Assembly (NCBI GenBank): GCA_009784565.1
Contig: WRBL01000011.1
Coordinates: 1 to 43,942, forward strand
DNA length: 43,942 nt
From: Streptosporangiales bacterium
GTDB lineage: Bacteria; Actinomycetota; Actinomycetes; Streptosporangiales; Streptosporangiaceae
Direction: 5' to 3'
Positions 15,621-23,562 of this stretch are shown here, piece by piece. The first letter of the stretch is position 1; every line of letters starts with the position of its first letter. The position numbers and the translations under genes were made by a program. The notes beneath the pieces were generated by a model. The model was not told the origin of the DNA. It made no database searches and saw nothing but the letters and a program-made list of their open reading frames with translations.

Positions 15621-16843
15621 CTGTCACTCACGACGCACCCTCGTCGCCCGCCGCCGCGCCGAAGCTGACGGACCTGTTCCAGAGCGGCCTCGACGCGCCC
15701 ATCTGCCTGACCTGGGAACTCACCTACGCCTGCAACCTGTCCTGCGTCCACTGCCTGTCGTCGTCGGGACGCCGCGACCCCCGCGAGCTGTCCACCGACG
15801 AGTGCAAGGCCGTCATCGACACCCTTGAGCGGATGCAGGTCTTCTACGTCAACATCGGCGGCGGCGAGCCGACGGTGCGCTCGGACTTCTGGGAACTCGT
15901 CGACTACGCGACCGCCCACCACGTCGGCGTGAAGTTCTCCACCAACGGCGTTCGCCTCGACGCGGCGGCGGCGGAGCGGCTGGCCGCGTCCGACTACGTG
16001 GACGTGCAGATCTCCCTCGACGGCGCGACCGCTTCCGTGAATGACGCGGTGCGCGGCCCCGGGTCGTACGACACGGCGCTGCGGGCCATGGGCAACCTGC
16101 GCGACGCCGGGTTCACCGGGTTCAAGCTGTCGGTCGTCATGACCCGGCACAACATCCCGCAGCTCGACGCGTTCAAGGCGATCGCCGACGAATACGGCGC
16201 GCAGCTGCGCATCACCCGCCTGCGGCCCTCGGGACGCGGCGCCGACTCCTGGGACGAGCTGCACCCGCTGCCCGAGCAGCAGAAGCAGCTGTATGACTGG
16301 CTGGTCGCGCACGGCGAGGACGTGCTGACCGGCGACTCGTTCTTCCACCTGTCGGCGTTCGGCGGGGCGCTGCCCGGCCTGAACATGTGCGGCGCCGGCC
16401 GCGTCGTCTGCCTCATCGACCCGGTCGGCGACGTGTACGCGTGCCCGTTCGCGATCCACTCGGAGTTCCTGGCCGGAAACGTGCGGGACGCCGGGGGCTT
16501 CGAGTCGGTGTGGCGGGAATCGGACCTGTTCCAGTCGCTGCGGGAACCGGAGACTGGCGGGGCCTGCCGGTCCTGCGGGTTCTACGACTCGTGCCGCGGC
16601 GGCTGCATGGCGGCGAAGTTCTTCACCGGCCTGCCGATGGACGGTCCGGACCCCGAGTGCGTGCAGGGCCACGGTTCAGCCGCGCTGGCGTCCGTCTCGG
16701 GTGACGTGCCGAAGCCGTCGGAGGATCACTCGCACCGGACGTCGCCGCGTTCCGGCTCTGGTCCGGTTCCGGTGACGATCGGGCGCCGCCGTCCCCCGGT
16801 CCACGACTGCGACGAAAGCCCGCTGGCCGGCTTCACGCCGTGA
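15617..16843 (+). CDS. mftC: Mycofactocin radical SAM maturase MftC
   Basis: 408-aa radical SAM/SPASM enzyme. The SAM [4Fe-4S] cluster ligands are Cys39, Cys43 and Cys46 (CNLSCVHC). The SPASM domain has CGAGRVVCLIDPVGDVYAC, CRSCGFYDSC-RGGC and a late C in PDPECVQGHG for auxiliary clusters. MftC performs oxidative decarboxylation of the MftA C-terminal Tyr and then the Val-Tyr C-C crosslink. The GTG start overlaps mftB (GTGA) and the TGA stop overlaps mftF (GTGA), so mftABCF are one coupled unit. The C-terminal 50 residues after the last SPASM Cys are His/Ser/Arg-rich and variable. Confidence 0.96.
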   Translation: MTVTHDAPSSPAAAPKLTDLFQSGLDAPICLTWELTYACNLSCVHCLSSSGRRDPRELSTDECKAVIDTLERMQVFYVNIGGGEPTVRSDFWELVDYATAHHVGVKFSTNGVRLDAAAAERLAASDYVDVQISLDGATASVNDAVRGPGSYDTALRAMGNLRDAGFTGFKLSVVMTRHNIPQLDAFKAIADEYGAQLRITRLRPSGRGADSWDELHPLPEQQKQLYDWLVAHGEDVLTGDSFFHLSAFGGALPGLNMCGAGRVVCLIDPVGDVYACPFAIHSEFLAGNVRDAGGFESVWRESDLFQSLREPETGGACRSCGFYDSCRGGCMAAKFFTGLPMDGPDPECVQGHGSAALASVSGDVPKPSEDHSHRTSPRSGSGPVPVTIGRRRPPVHDCDESPLAGFTP

Positions 16844-18381
16844 CCAGCGCCGGCCCCGGCCCGGCGCCCGCCGGGCTCCGGCTGGCGCCGGATGCCGCAA
16901 CGCGCCTTCTCGGCGACGGCACTCCGGTGGTGACCGGAGGGTCGCCGACGCGGGTGCTGCGGCTGACGGCCGCCGGCGCGCGGCAGGTGCGGGCGTGGTT
17001 CTCCGGGACGCCGGTCGGCGACGCCGCCGCCGCGCGGACGCTGGCGCGCCGGCTGCTGGACGCGGGCATCGCGCACCCGGTTCCCGCGCCCGGCGGCGGC
17101 CCGGCGGCGGCCGACGTGACCGTCGTGATCCCGGTGAAGGACCGGGCGGCAGAACTGGCCCGGTGCCTGGCCGGGCTGCGGGACGGCGGCGCTGGTTACC
17201 GTGCTGGTTACCGTGTCATCGTCGTCGATGACCGCTCCGACGACGGCGACGCGGTGGCGAAGGCCGCCGCCGGCCACGGGGCGACCGTGATCCGGCGTCC
17301 GGTGAACGGCGGTCCCGGCGCCGCCCGGAACACCGGGCTGGCGGCGGCCTCCACGCCGTTCGTCGCGTTCCTCGACTCCGACTGCGTGCCGCGGCCCGGG
17401 TGGCTGGACGGGCTGCTGCCGCACTTCTCCGACCCCGCCGTCGGCGCGGCCGCGCCGAGGATCGTCCCGCATGAGTCCGGTCCCGGGTGGCTGGCCCGCT
17501 ACGAGGGCGCCTCCTCCACTCTCGACATGGGCGCGCGGCCCTCGGTCGTCCGGCCCGGGGCCCGGGTCTCCTACGTGCCCGGCGCCGCGCTGGTCGTCCG
17601 CCGTTCCGCGGCCGGCGAGGGGTTCGCCGGCGGGATGTACGTGGGGGAGGACGTCGACTTCGTCTGGCGGATGGCCGGCGCCGGCTGGACGGTCCGCTAC
17701 GAGCCCTCGGCCGTGATGGGGCACGACCACCGGGTGACGTTCCGCGCCTGGTTCTCCCGGCGCGCGGACTACGGCACGTCCGCCGCCGAGCTGGAGGAAC
17801 GGCATCCTGGCGCGGTCCGCCCGCTCTACGCGTCCTGGTGGACGATCGGCGCCTGGACGGCGCTGCTGTCTGGCCGCCCGGTGACCGCGGCGGCGGTCAC
17901 CGGCACGGCCACCGCGCTGCTGGCCCGGCGCCTGTCCGCCGTGACCGGCGAGCGCTGGCCGCTCCCGCGGGACCTTCCCGCTTCCGTTCGCGATTCCTGC
18001 TGTCCTGGCGACGGAAACAGCGAACGCAAGCGGCCGCCGTCCGGCGCGGCGTGGAAACTCGCGGCCCGGCTCGCCGGGGGCGGGACCGCCGCGGCGGGCC
18101 GCCCGCTGGGCAGCGCCCTGTCCCGGACGTGGTGGCCGCTGGCCATCCCGGCGGCCGCCGTGTTCCCCCGGCTCCGTCTCCCGGTCGCGGCGCTGGTGCT
18201 CGCCCCGCCGCTGCTGGACTGGGCCGACCGCCGTCCGCCGCTGGACCCGGTCCGCTACACCGCGGCCCGGCTCCTGGACGACGCGGCCTACAGCGTCGGC
18301 GTCTGGCAGGGCTGCCTGCGGCGGCGCGTGCTCCGTCCCCTGATCCCGGTACTGGGATCCCGGCCGGACGGCGTACGCTAA
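16840..18381 (+). CDS. mftF: Mycofactocin glycosyltransferase MftF
   Basis: 513 aa. A GT2-family domain (residues about 90-330) with VTVVIPVKDRAAELARCLAG, VDDRSDDGDAVA, GGPGAARNTGL, FLDSDCVPRPGW and GEDVDFVWRM, followed by a C-terminal region with hydrophobic segments. MftF attaches the beta-1,4-glucose chain to premycofactocin. In most clusters mftD and mftE separate mftC from mftF; here mftF directly overlaps mftC by GTGA. Oddities: a perfect 12-bp tandem duplication at 17191-17214 encodes AGYRAGYR just before the VIVVDDRS strand, and a Cys/Arg-rich segment near residues 380-400 is encoded over a long inverted repeat (17978-18033). It is somewhat longer than typical MftF. Confidence 0.93.
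   Translation: MTSAGPGPAPAGLRLAPDAATRLLGDGTPVVTGGSPTRVLRLTAAGARQVRAWFSGTPVGDAAAARTLARRLLDAGIAHPVPAPGGGPAAADVTVVIPVKDRAAELARCLAGLRDGGAGYRAGYRVIVVDDRSDDGDAVAKAAAGHGATVIRRPVNGGPGAARNTGLAAASTPFVAFLDSDCVPRPGWLDGLLPHFSDPAVGAAAPRIVPHESGPGWLARYEGASSTLDMGARPSVVRPGARVSYVPGAALVVRRSAAGEGFAGGMYVGEDVDFVWRMAGAGWTVRYEPSAVMGHDHRVTFRAWFSRRADYGTSAAELEERHPGAVRPLYASWWTIGAWTALLSGRPVTAAAVTGTATALLARRLSAVTGERWPLPRDLPASVRDSCCPGDGNSERKRPPSGAAWKLAARLAGGGTAAAGRPLGSALSRTWWPLAIPAAAVFPRLRLPVAALVLAPPLLDWADRRPPLDPVRYTAARLLDDAAYSVGVWQGCLRRRVLRPLIPVLGSRPDGVR
17191..17214 (+). repeat. Perfect 12-bp tandem duplication inside mftF
   Basis: GCTGGTTACCGT twice in a row, in frame, duplicating the residues AGYR. Codons GCT, GGT and CGT are rare among neighbouring codons, supporting a recent local duplication. 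Confidence 0.8.
17978..18033. repeat. Inverted repeat inside mftF
   Basis: Arms CCGCTTCCGTTCGC (17978-17991) and GCGAACGCAAGCGG (18020-18033) pair over 13 of 14 positions around a 28-nt loop. It lies in a linker-like part of MftF. Confidence 0.5.
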
Positions 18382-18409
18382 GCCGGAATCCCCGCACACA
18401 GTGAAAGGC

Positions 18410-18907
18410 ATGACCATCGTGACGACCGAGCCTGTTTCTGTCTCCCGCCGGATCGAGGCACCGGCGGCGGCGATCTTCGCGATACTCGCTGACCCCGCCC
18501 GCCACCCGGACCTAGACGGCTCCCGGATGCTCTGCGAAGCGGTGGACCCGCGGCCGGTGGGAAAGGCGGGCGATACCTTCGTGATGCGGATGAACAACAA
18601 GTTCATGGGTGACTACGTCATGGCCAATTACATCGCCGAATTCGAGCAGGACCGGCGGATCTCCTGGGAACCGGAGCTGGTCGAGGCGTCGCGGGAGGAA
18701 GACCGGGAGCTCATCGGGGTCAAGGGCGCCATGCGCTGGAGTTACGAGCTCGTCCCGGACGGAGAGAACGCCACCGTGGTCACCGAGATCTACGACTGCT
18801 CCGGCGCGTCTGAGGAGAGGCAGCAGATGCTGCGCGGCGGCGAGGTCTGGCGCAACGGCATGAAGCGGTCCCTGGAGAGCCTGGAACGCCTCAGCACCGC
18901 TGGCTGA
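18410..18907 (+). CDS. SRPBCC (START/Bet v1-like) family protein, paralogue 1
   Basis: About 165 aa, a small ligand-binding helix-grip fold: TEPVSVSRRIEAPAAAIFAI at the N-terminus, DYVMANYIAEFEQDRRISWEPE in the middle and the C-terminal helix NGMKRSLESLERL. Function unknown; such proteins bind hydrophobic ligands. It begins 28 nt after mftF on the same strand and is probably the last gene of the mycofactocin transcript. Start is ATG 18410 or GTG 18419; GAAAGG at 18403-18408 is nearer to an optimal spacing for the GTG, and the paralogue at 32821 starts at the equivalent of the GTG. Its 3' end overlaps the convergent M48 peptidase by 17 bp. A clear paralogue lies at 32821-33312. Confidence 0.85.
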   Translation: MTIVTTEPVSVSRRIEAPAAAIFAILADPARHPDLDGSRMLCEAVDPRPVGKAGDTFVMRMNNKFMGDYVMANYIAEFEQDRRISWEPELVEASREEDRELIGVKGAMRWSYELVPDGENATVVTEIYDCSGASEERQQMLRGGEVWRNGMKRSLESLERLSTAG

Positions 18908-20426
18908 ACCCGGACGGCGCGCCCGCTGCTGCCGGCGGTCGGCTCCCGTCGCCCCGGGGAGCGGCCGACGGGCTGAGGCCGAGCCGGAGCAGCCGCTCGG
19001 CGAGGGAACTGGCCCGGCGGGGGTCGGTGACCGCGGTCAGGACCGCCATTGTCAGGTCGACCGGGGCGCCGTCCCGGGCGAACAGCTGGGGATCCGCCGA
19101 CCAGGAGAACTCATACCAGGCCAGGCCCGCCTCGATGAGCAGTCCCTCCAGCGCGCGGGCGGTCACCCGGGCCGCCACGGCGCCGGCGTCGTCGCCAGCC
19201 CACTTCAGGTCACGCAGCCAGCCGCCGAGGTCGCGTCCGCCTCCGGCCTCGAGCACCCGCAGCACCGTGGCCGCCGTCGGCCGCGCCGTGCCGGCCATCC
19301 GGCCCGCGGCCGCGAAGACATCGGCGATCGCCTGCGAGTGCGTGCCGGCATACAGGGCGCGTCCGGCGATCTCGGGCCAGTCCCGTTCCGGCAGGCGCTG
19401 GGCCTCCGGCGTGAGCATGGTGGACTGCGTAGCCCGCGCGGCCCGGTCCGGGCTCGCGAGCAGTCTCAGCGCCGGCCGGGTGTCGGGGCGCAGGGCCGGG
19501 TCGGGCAGCCGTTCGATCGCGGTGAGCCGGTCCGCCATGGACGGGTGGGAGTCCAGCGGGGTCCGCTTCTCGGGGACGCTCAGCATCCGGGCGAACATCC
19601 GCTGCCGTCCCGGCTCGCGCAGCAGCGCGTAGTACCCGGCGAACAGGTCGGGCGGGCGGGCCCCCGCCAGCGGGATCAGGGGACAGTAGGAGTCCACGTA
19701 GAACTTCCAGGCCGCCGCGCTGGTGCGGCTCTTGCGCAGGGCCTCGGCCATGGCCCTGCGCCCGGCGACCGCGACCGCGGTCGCGTCGGCCTCCAGTTCC
19801 TGGCGGCGCGACACCGCGAAGGAGACCCGGAAGAACAGCGCCGCGTACAGCGAGAACACCGAGCGGACCGCGGCGTGACCTTGCAGGTGCGCGATGGTGC
19901 GGTTCAGCGAGATCCGGCCCCGGTAGGTGATCCCGCCGAGCCGGGTGTGGGCACCGCTGTAGTGGCCCAGTTCGTGGCACAGGACCGCGCGGAGCTCGTC
20001 CACGGTGAGGCTGAGCAGCAGCGGTACGCCGACGTACAGGCGCCGCCGTCCCGCGATCAGCCCGAGCATCCGGGTCTCCTCGCTGACCGCCGCGTTGACG
20101 TCGGCCACGAGCCGGATCTCGTCCGGCACCCGGGTCCGGGCCTGCCGGGCCAGGGCGGCCACCGCGTGCCACAGCGCGGGCTCGTCGGCGGCTGAGATCT
20201 CGACGCCCGGTTCCGGGTCGGCCGGGCGGCGTCCGACCAGCAGGGCGCCCCGCAGCATGGCGATCACCGCGATGGTGGCCACTCCCGCGGCCTTCGCGCC
20301 GCCGGAGTGCCCGTAGCGGACGAGCAAGAAGTCGGCCGCGACGGTGACGGCCGTGATCACGGCGACGAGCACGTAGAAGCCGGCCAGCAGGGCGACGGCC
20401 ACAGCGGCCCGGAGCGTCGTGATCAT
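18891..20426 (-). CDS. M48-family membrane zinc metallopeptidase
   Basis: 511 aa. Two hydrophobic helices at residues 7-32 and 47-65 anchor the protein. The peptidase domain (about 75-300) has the zinc motif HELGH at 151-155 and the third ligand in the ELEADA motif near 210-213, with a long helical C-terminal part. HtpX/Ste24-type enzymes degrade misfolded membrane or envelope proteins. ATG 20426 is chosen because the membrane helix begins right after it; an open frame extends to 20597 but that part is Arg/Pro-rich and not conserved in character. The gene is divergent from the ArsR operon. Confidence 0.88.
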   Translation of the reverse strand: MITTLRAAVAVALLAGFYVLVAVITAVTVAADFLLVRYGHSGGAKAAGVATIAVIAMLRGALLVGRRPADPEPGVEISAADEPALWHAVAALARQARTRVPDEIRLVADVNAAVSEETRMLGLIAGRRRLYVGVPLLLSLTVDELRAVLCHELGHYSGAHTRLGGITYRGRISLNRTIAHLQGHAAVRSVFSLYAALFFRVSFAVSRRQELEADATAVAVAGRRAMAEALRKSRTSAAAWKFYVDSYCPLIPLAGARPPDLFAGYYALLREPGRQRMFARMLSVPEKRTPLDSHPSMADRLTAIERLPDPALRPDTRPALRLLASPDRAARATQSTMLTPEAQRLPERDWPEIAGRALYAGTHSQAIADVFAAAGRMAGTARPTAATVLRVLEAGGGRDLGGWLRDLKWAGDDAGAVAARVTARALEGLLIEAGLAWYEFSWSADPQLFARDGAPVDLTMAVLTAVTDPRRASSLAERLLRLGLSPSAAPRGDGSRPPAAAGAPSGFSQRC

Positions 20427-20596
20427 GTGATGCGGAACTCTCCATGACAGTCGCGGGGCTCCGACTGTACTGCGGGAACGAGTCGTCGAATACGGAGATT
20501 TACTGACATCGAACCGGTAACCGGACACCGCTGTGACGGGCGGGCAGCAGGCTGGTTCCCGGGGCCGAGGAGGCGGTCCGGGCCCGGAAACTGACA

Positions 20597-20613
20597 TGCA
20601 ACCAGTGGTTGCA
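20597..20613. promoter_or_regulatory. ArsR-type operator copy 1
   Basis: TGCAACC-AGT-GGTTGCA, a perfect 17-bp palindrome 57 nt upstream of the SRPBCC start. A second copy follows at 20629-20645. Confidence 0.65.
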
Positions 20614-20628
20614 GATCAGTCTTCCATG

Positions 20629-20645
20629 TGCAACTATTGGTTGCA
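20629..20645. promoter_or_regulatory. ArsR-type operator copy 2
   Basis: TGCAAC-TATTG-GTTGCA, 17 bp, same outer arms as the first copy. The centres are 32 bp apart (about three helical turns), so two dimers would sit on the same DNA face. Likely bound by the ArsR protein encoded at 21113-21490. Confidence 0.65.
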
Positions 20646-20669
20646 GAATCCGGGCGAAAGGAGAAGCCG

Positions 20670-21116
20670 GTGCCGGGACTGGAGATCGAGCGGGACATCG
20701 TGATCGAGGCGCCGCCGGAGGTGGTGTGGCGGGTCATCACCGAGCCGGACCAGATCCGCCAGTGGTTCGCCGACCGGGTGGACCTCGTCGTCGAACCGGG
20801 AGCCCGCGGCTACCTGGGCTTCGGAGACCAGGGCGGACCGGTCGTGGTGGAGGCGGTTGAGAAGCCGGAACGCTTCTCCTTTAGGTGGAACCATCCGCAG
20901 GACGAGACCCCGGCGGCGGGCAACTCGATGCTCGTGGAGTTCACCCTGGCCGCCGAGGGCCCCGCGCGCACCCGCCTCACCGTCACCGAGAGCGGCCACG
21001 AACTGCGCGACTGGCCCGAGGAGGAGAAGCGGCGCTACGCCGACGAGCACTCCCAGGGCTGGGGCGAGTTCCTGGACCGCCTCGAGAGGGTCGCGGCGAA
21101 GAGTCCGGGGGTATGA
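20670..21116 (+). CDS. AHSA1-type SRPBCC family protein
   Basis: 148 aa. Begins LEIERDIVIEAPPEVVWRVI and ends with the family pattern ESGHELRDWPEE...GWGEFLDRL, the activator-of-Hsp90-ATPase-homologue-1-like subgroup often paired with ArsR regulators. Function is unknown beyond hydrophobic ligand binding. The GTG start at 20670 is fixed by an AAAGGAG (20657-20663) six nt upstream. The stop overlaps the ArsR gene by ATGA. First gene of a three-gene operon. Confidence 0.88.
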   Translation: MPGLEIERDIVIEAPPEVVWRVITEPDQIRQWFADRVDLVVEPGARGYLGFGDQGGPVVVEAVEKPERFSFRWNHPQDETPAAGNSMLVEFTLAAEGPARTRLTVTESGHELRDWPEEEKRRYADEHSQGWGEFLDRLERVAAKSPGV

Positions 21117-21490
21117 CCACGCAGGCCGGCGACGAGCTGTGGTCGGCGATCGGGGACCCGTCCCGCCGGGAGGTCATCGACCTCCTCACCGGGCACGGCC
21201 CGGCCAGCGCCAGCTGGCTGGCCGGGCGGGTGCCGTTCTCCCGCCAGGCGGTCGCCAAGCACCTGGCGGTGCTGGAACGGGCCGGCCTGGTGGCCCGCCG
21301 CAAAGAGGGCCGGGAAGTCCTCTACCGGATCGACGCCGCCCGGCTGGAGGCGGCGACCCGGGAGATGGCGGAGGTAGCCGCCCAGTGGGACCGCCGCCTC
21401 AGAGCGGTCAAGCGCCTCGCCGAGGCCGCCTACGAGCACCAGCGCAAGACAGGAACAGAAACAGGAGCAAGCGAAAGGGACACGCCATGA
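21113..21490 (+). CDS. ArsR-family winged-helix repressor
   Basis: 125 aa. Winged helix at residues 5-90: AIGDPSRREVIDLL, then recognition helix FSRQAVAKHLAVLERAGLV and the wing RRKEGREVLYRI. The metal-binding CxC of classic ArsR/SmtB is absent, so this is the non-metal subgroup that accompanies AHSA1 and DUF899 proteins. It overlaps both neighbours by ATGA and is the natural candidate for binding the twin TGCAAC/GTTGCA operators before the operon (autoregulation). Confidence 0.92.
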   Translation: MTTQAGDELWSAIGDPSRREVIDLLTGHGPASASWLAGRVPFSRQAVAKHLAVLERAGLVARRKEGREVLYRIDAARLEAATREMAEVAAQWDRRLRAVKRLAEAAYEHQRKTGTETGASERDTP

Positions 21491-22251
21491 CCGCCATGCA
21501 AGACCTGCCCCTGCCCGCCATCACCGACCGGGCCACGTTCACCGCCGGACTGGACGCGCTGCGCGTCCGGGAGAAGGCCCACACCCGGGAGGGCGACGCG
21601 ATCGCCGCGGCGCGGCGGCGCCTGCCCGTGACCGAGGTCGACGCCGGCCTCCAGGTGACCGGCCCCGCCGGCCCGGTCCGGCTGCTGGACGTGTTCGAAG
21701 GGCGCCGCCAGCTCATCGTCCACTACTTCATGTGGCACGACGGCCATTCCGAGGCCCAGCAGTGCGAAGGCTGCACCTGGATGGCCTCCCAGGTCGCGGA
21801 GCTGTCCTACCTGCACTCCCGGGACATCACCTACGCGGTCCTGTGCCAGGGACCGTACGACGACAGTGTCCGCTACCGGGACTTCATGGGCTGGACCATG
21901 CCCTGGTACTCGTCCTTCCCCGGCCGCGACGAGCTCCTGACCGGACGTCAGCTCGGCCTGTTCCACCTGGTCTGCTACCTGCGCGACGGCGACCGCGTCT
22001 TCGAGACCTACTGGACCACCGGCCGGGGCGTCGAGGCCCTCGACAGCAGCTACGGGCTCATGGACCTCACCGTCTACGGGCGGCAGGAAGCCTGGGAGGA
22101 CTCGCCCGGGGGCTGGCCCCGGCACCGCTCCAACACGCGCTCCGCCGCCGGCGCGCCCGACTGGCCGCCGGTGAAGGAGCACATGGACGGGCGCCCCATC
22201 CCCCAGTGGCCGCTCGTGGCCGCGGCGGAGGAACACCGGGAACTCCCGTGA
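21487..22251 (+). CDS. DUF899 thioredoxin-like protein
   Basis: 254 aa. Contains the DUF899 pattern LLDVFEGRRQLIVHYFMW, QQCEGCTWMASQV with two cysteines three apart, DITYAVLCQGP and the aromatic GWTMPWYSS. The family has a thioredoxin-like fold and no established reaction. Often encoded with ArsR and AHSA1-like SRPBCC proteins, as here. Start ATG 21487 overlaps the ArsR stop (ATGA). Confidence 0.88.
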   Translation: MTAMQDLPLPAITDRATFTAGLDALRVREKAHTREGDAIAAARRRLPVTEVDAGLQVTGPAGPVRLLDVFEGRRQLIVHYFMWHDGHSEAQQCEGCTWMASQVAELSYLHSRDITYAVLCQGPYDDSVRYRDFMGWTMPWYSSFPGRDELLTGRQLGLFHLVCYLRDGDRVFETYWTTGRGVEALDSSYGLMDLTVYGRQEAWEDSPGGWPRHRSNTRSAAGAPDWPPVKEHMDGRPIPQWPLVAAAEEHRELP

Positions 22252-22284
22252 ACGCAGGGGTTCCCGGGCGTATCGTCGCCTGAC

Positions 22285-23511
22285 GTGGCTGAGATACCTC
22301 CGACGCACGCGAGGGCCGTCCGCATGTACGGCCCCGAGTTCACCGACGACCTCCACGGGTTCTACCGCAGGACCCGCGCCGAGCACGGTCTCGTGGCCCC
22401 CGCCCTGCTGACCGGGGACATCCCGGTCTGGCTGGTGACGTCCTACCAGGAGATCCTGCGCATCCTGCGGAACCCGGAGCTGTTCGGCCGCAGCAGCTAC
22501 CGCTGGAACCAGTGGCCGCGGATCCCGGACGACTGGGAGCTCATGTTCCCCCTGATCCGGATACCGACGGTGCTGCACGTGGAGGGGGCCGAGCATGAGC
22601 GCCGGGCCGAGGTGATCACCGACGTGATGGAGAACGTGGATCAGGTCGAACTGGCCCGCATGTGCGAGCGGGCCGCGGACCGGGTGATCGCCTCGTTCGG
22701 CGCCGACGGCGAGGCCGACCTCATCGGCCAGTACGCGCAGCCGCTGGCTCTCGGCGTCATGGCGCGGCTCATGGGCGTCCCCGCGGAGCGGATCCCGCCC
22801 CTGACGGCCGACTTTCTCCTCGGGGCGACGGCGAACCCGGACAACGCCGAGGCGGGCATGCGCTGCCTTCAGGCCCTCGGCGAGATCACGGTCCAGGACC
22901 GGGAGGCGCCCGCCGACGGCCTGATCACGGAGATGGTCCGGCATCCAGCAGGGCTCAGCGACGAGGAACTCGTCCTGGACCTGCTCGTCTTCTTCGGCGC
23001 GGGCGGGCTGTCGACGGGGAACTGGATCGGGTCCGCGCTGCGGCTGATGCTGTCCGGCGACGAGTTCTCGCCGTCGCCGCCGGGCGGACGGATCAGCGTG
23101 GAACAGGCCCTGACCGAGGTCCTCTGGCGGGACCCGCCGATGCACAACGTGGTCGGCCGGTGGCCGGTGCGGGACGTCGAGGTCGGCGGGCGCCGCATCC
23201 GCGAGGGCGACGCCATCTGCCTCGGCCTGGCCGGGGCCAACGAGGATGCCCGGCTGAGGTCGGGGCCCGACGCCGCCGCCATGAACCGGGCGCACCTGGC
23301 GTTCGGGCACGGAGCGCATTCCTGCCCGGTGGGCGCGGCGGCCATCGCCGAGGTCATGGCCAGGACGGCGGTGGAGACCCTGCTGGACCGGCTGCCGGAC
23401 GCGAGCCTGTCCGTCCCCGAGGCCAGCCTCCGGTGGAGGGAGTCGAGCTGGCTGCGGAACCTGGAATCCCTGCCGGTGACCTTCGCCCCGGTCACGCCGC
23501 CGCCCGGCTGA
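22285..23511 (+). CDS. Cytochrome P450, CYP157-like, lacking the canonical ExxR
   Basis: 408 aa. The heme-thiolate region reads FGHGAHSCPVG, with the proximal Cys but Val where Gly normally follows. The K-helix reads TEVLWRDPP: alignment on DPP places Trp where the almost invariant Arg of ExxR should be. The I-helix reads FGAGGLSTGNW, without the acidic residue of AGxET. Reported CYP157 proteins of Streptomyces also replace ExxR with a motif ending in Trp, and the C-terminus (LRWRESSWLRNLESLPV) is of that style. CYP157 genes normally sit in conserons, but no conseron genes are present here. GTG start with TATCGT (22271-22276) eight nt before it: leaderless type. Redox partner and substrate unknown. 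Confidence 0.88.
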   Translation: MAEIPPTHARAVRMYGPEFTDDLHGFYRRTRAEHGLVAPALLTGDIPVWLVTSYQEILRILRNPELFGRSSYRWNQWPRIPDDWELMFPLIRIPTVLHVEGAEHERRAEVITDVMENVDQVELARMCERAADRVIASFGADGEADLIGQYAQPLALGVMARLMGVPAERIPPLTADFLLGATANPDNAEAGMRCLQALGEITVQDREAPADGLITEMVRHPAGLSDEELVLDLLVFFGAGGLSTGNWIGSALRLMLSGDEFSPSPPGGRISVEQALTEVLWRDPPMHNVVGRWPVRDVEVGGRRIREGDAICLGLAGANEDARLRSGPDAAAMNRAHLAFGHGAHSCPVGAAAIAEVMARTAVETLLDRLPDASLSVPEASLRWRESSWLRNLESLPVTFAPVTPPPG

Positions 23512-23549
23512 GCCCGGACGCGGGGAAATGCCCCGGGCCCCGGCCGGCC

Positions 23550-23555
23550 TATAGT
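23550..23555 (+). promoter_or_regulatory. -10 element of a leaderless promoter
   Basis: TATAGT, 7 nt before the ATG at 23563; transcription would start at or next to the start codon. No Shine-Dalgarno is present. Confidence 0.55.
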
Positions 23556-23562
23556 CGGACGG

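Noticed and set aside
18410-18907. Part of a polyketide or aromatic cyclase cluster because of the SRPBCC fold
   Set aside because: No ketosynthase, acyl carrier protein or other polyketide genes anywhere in the window.
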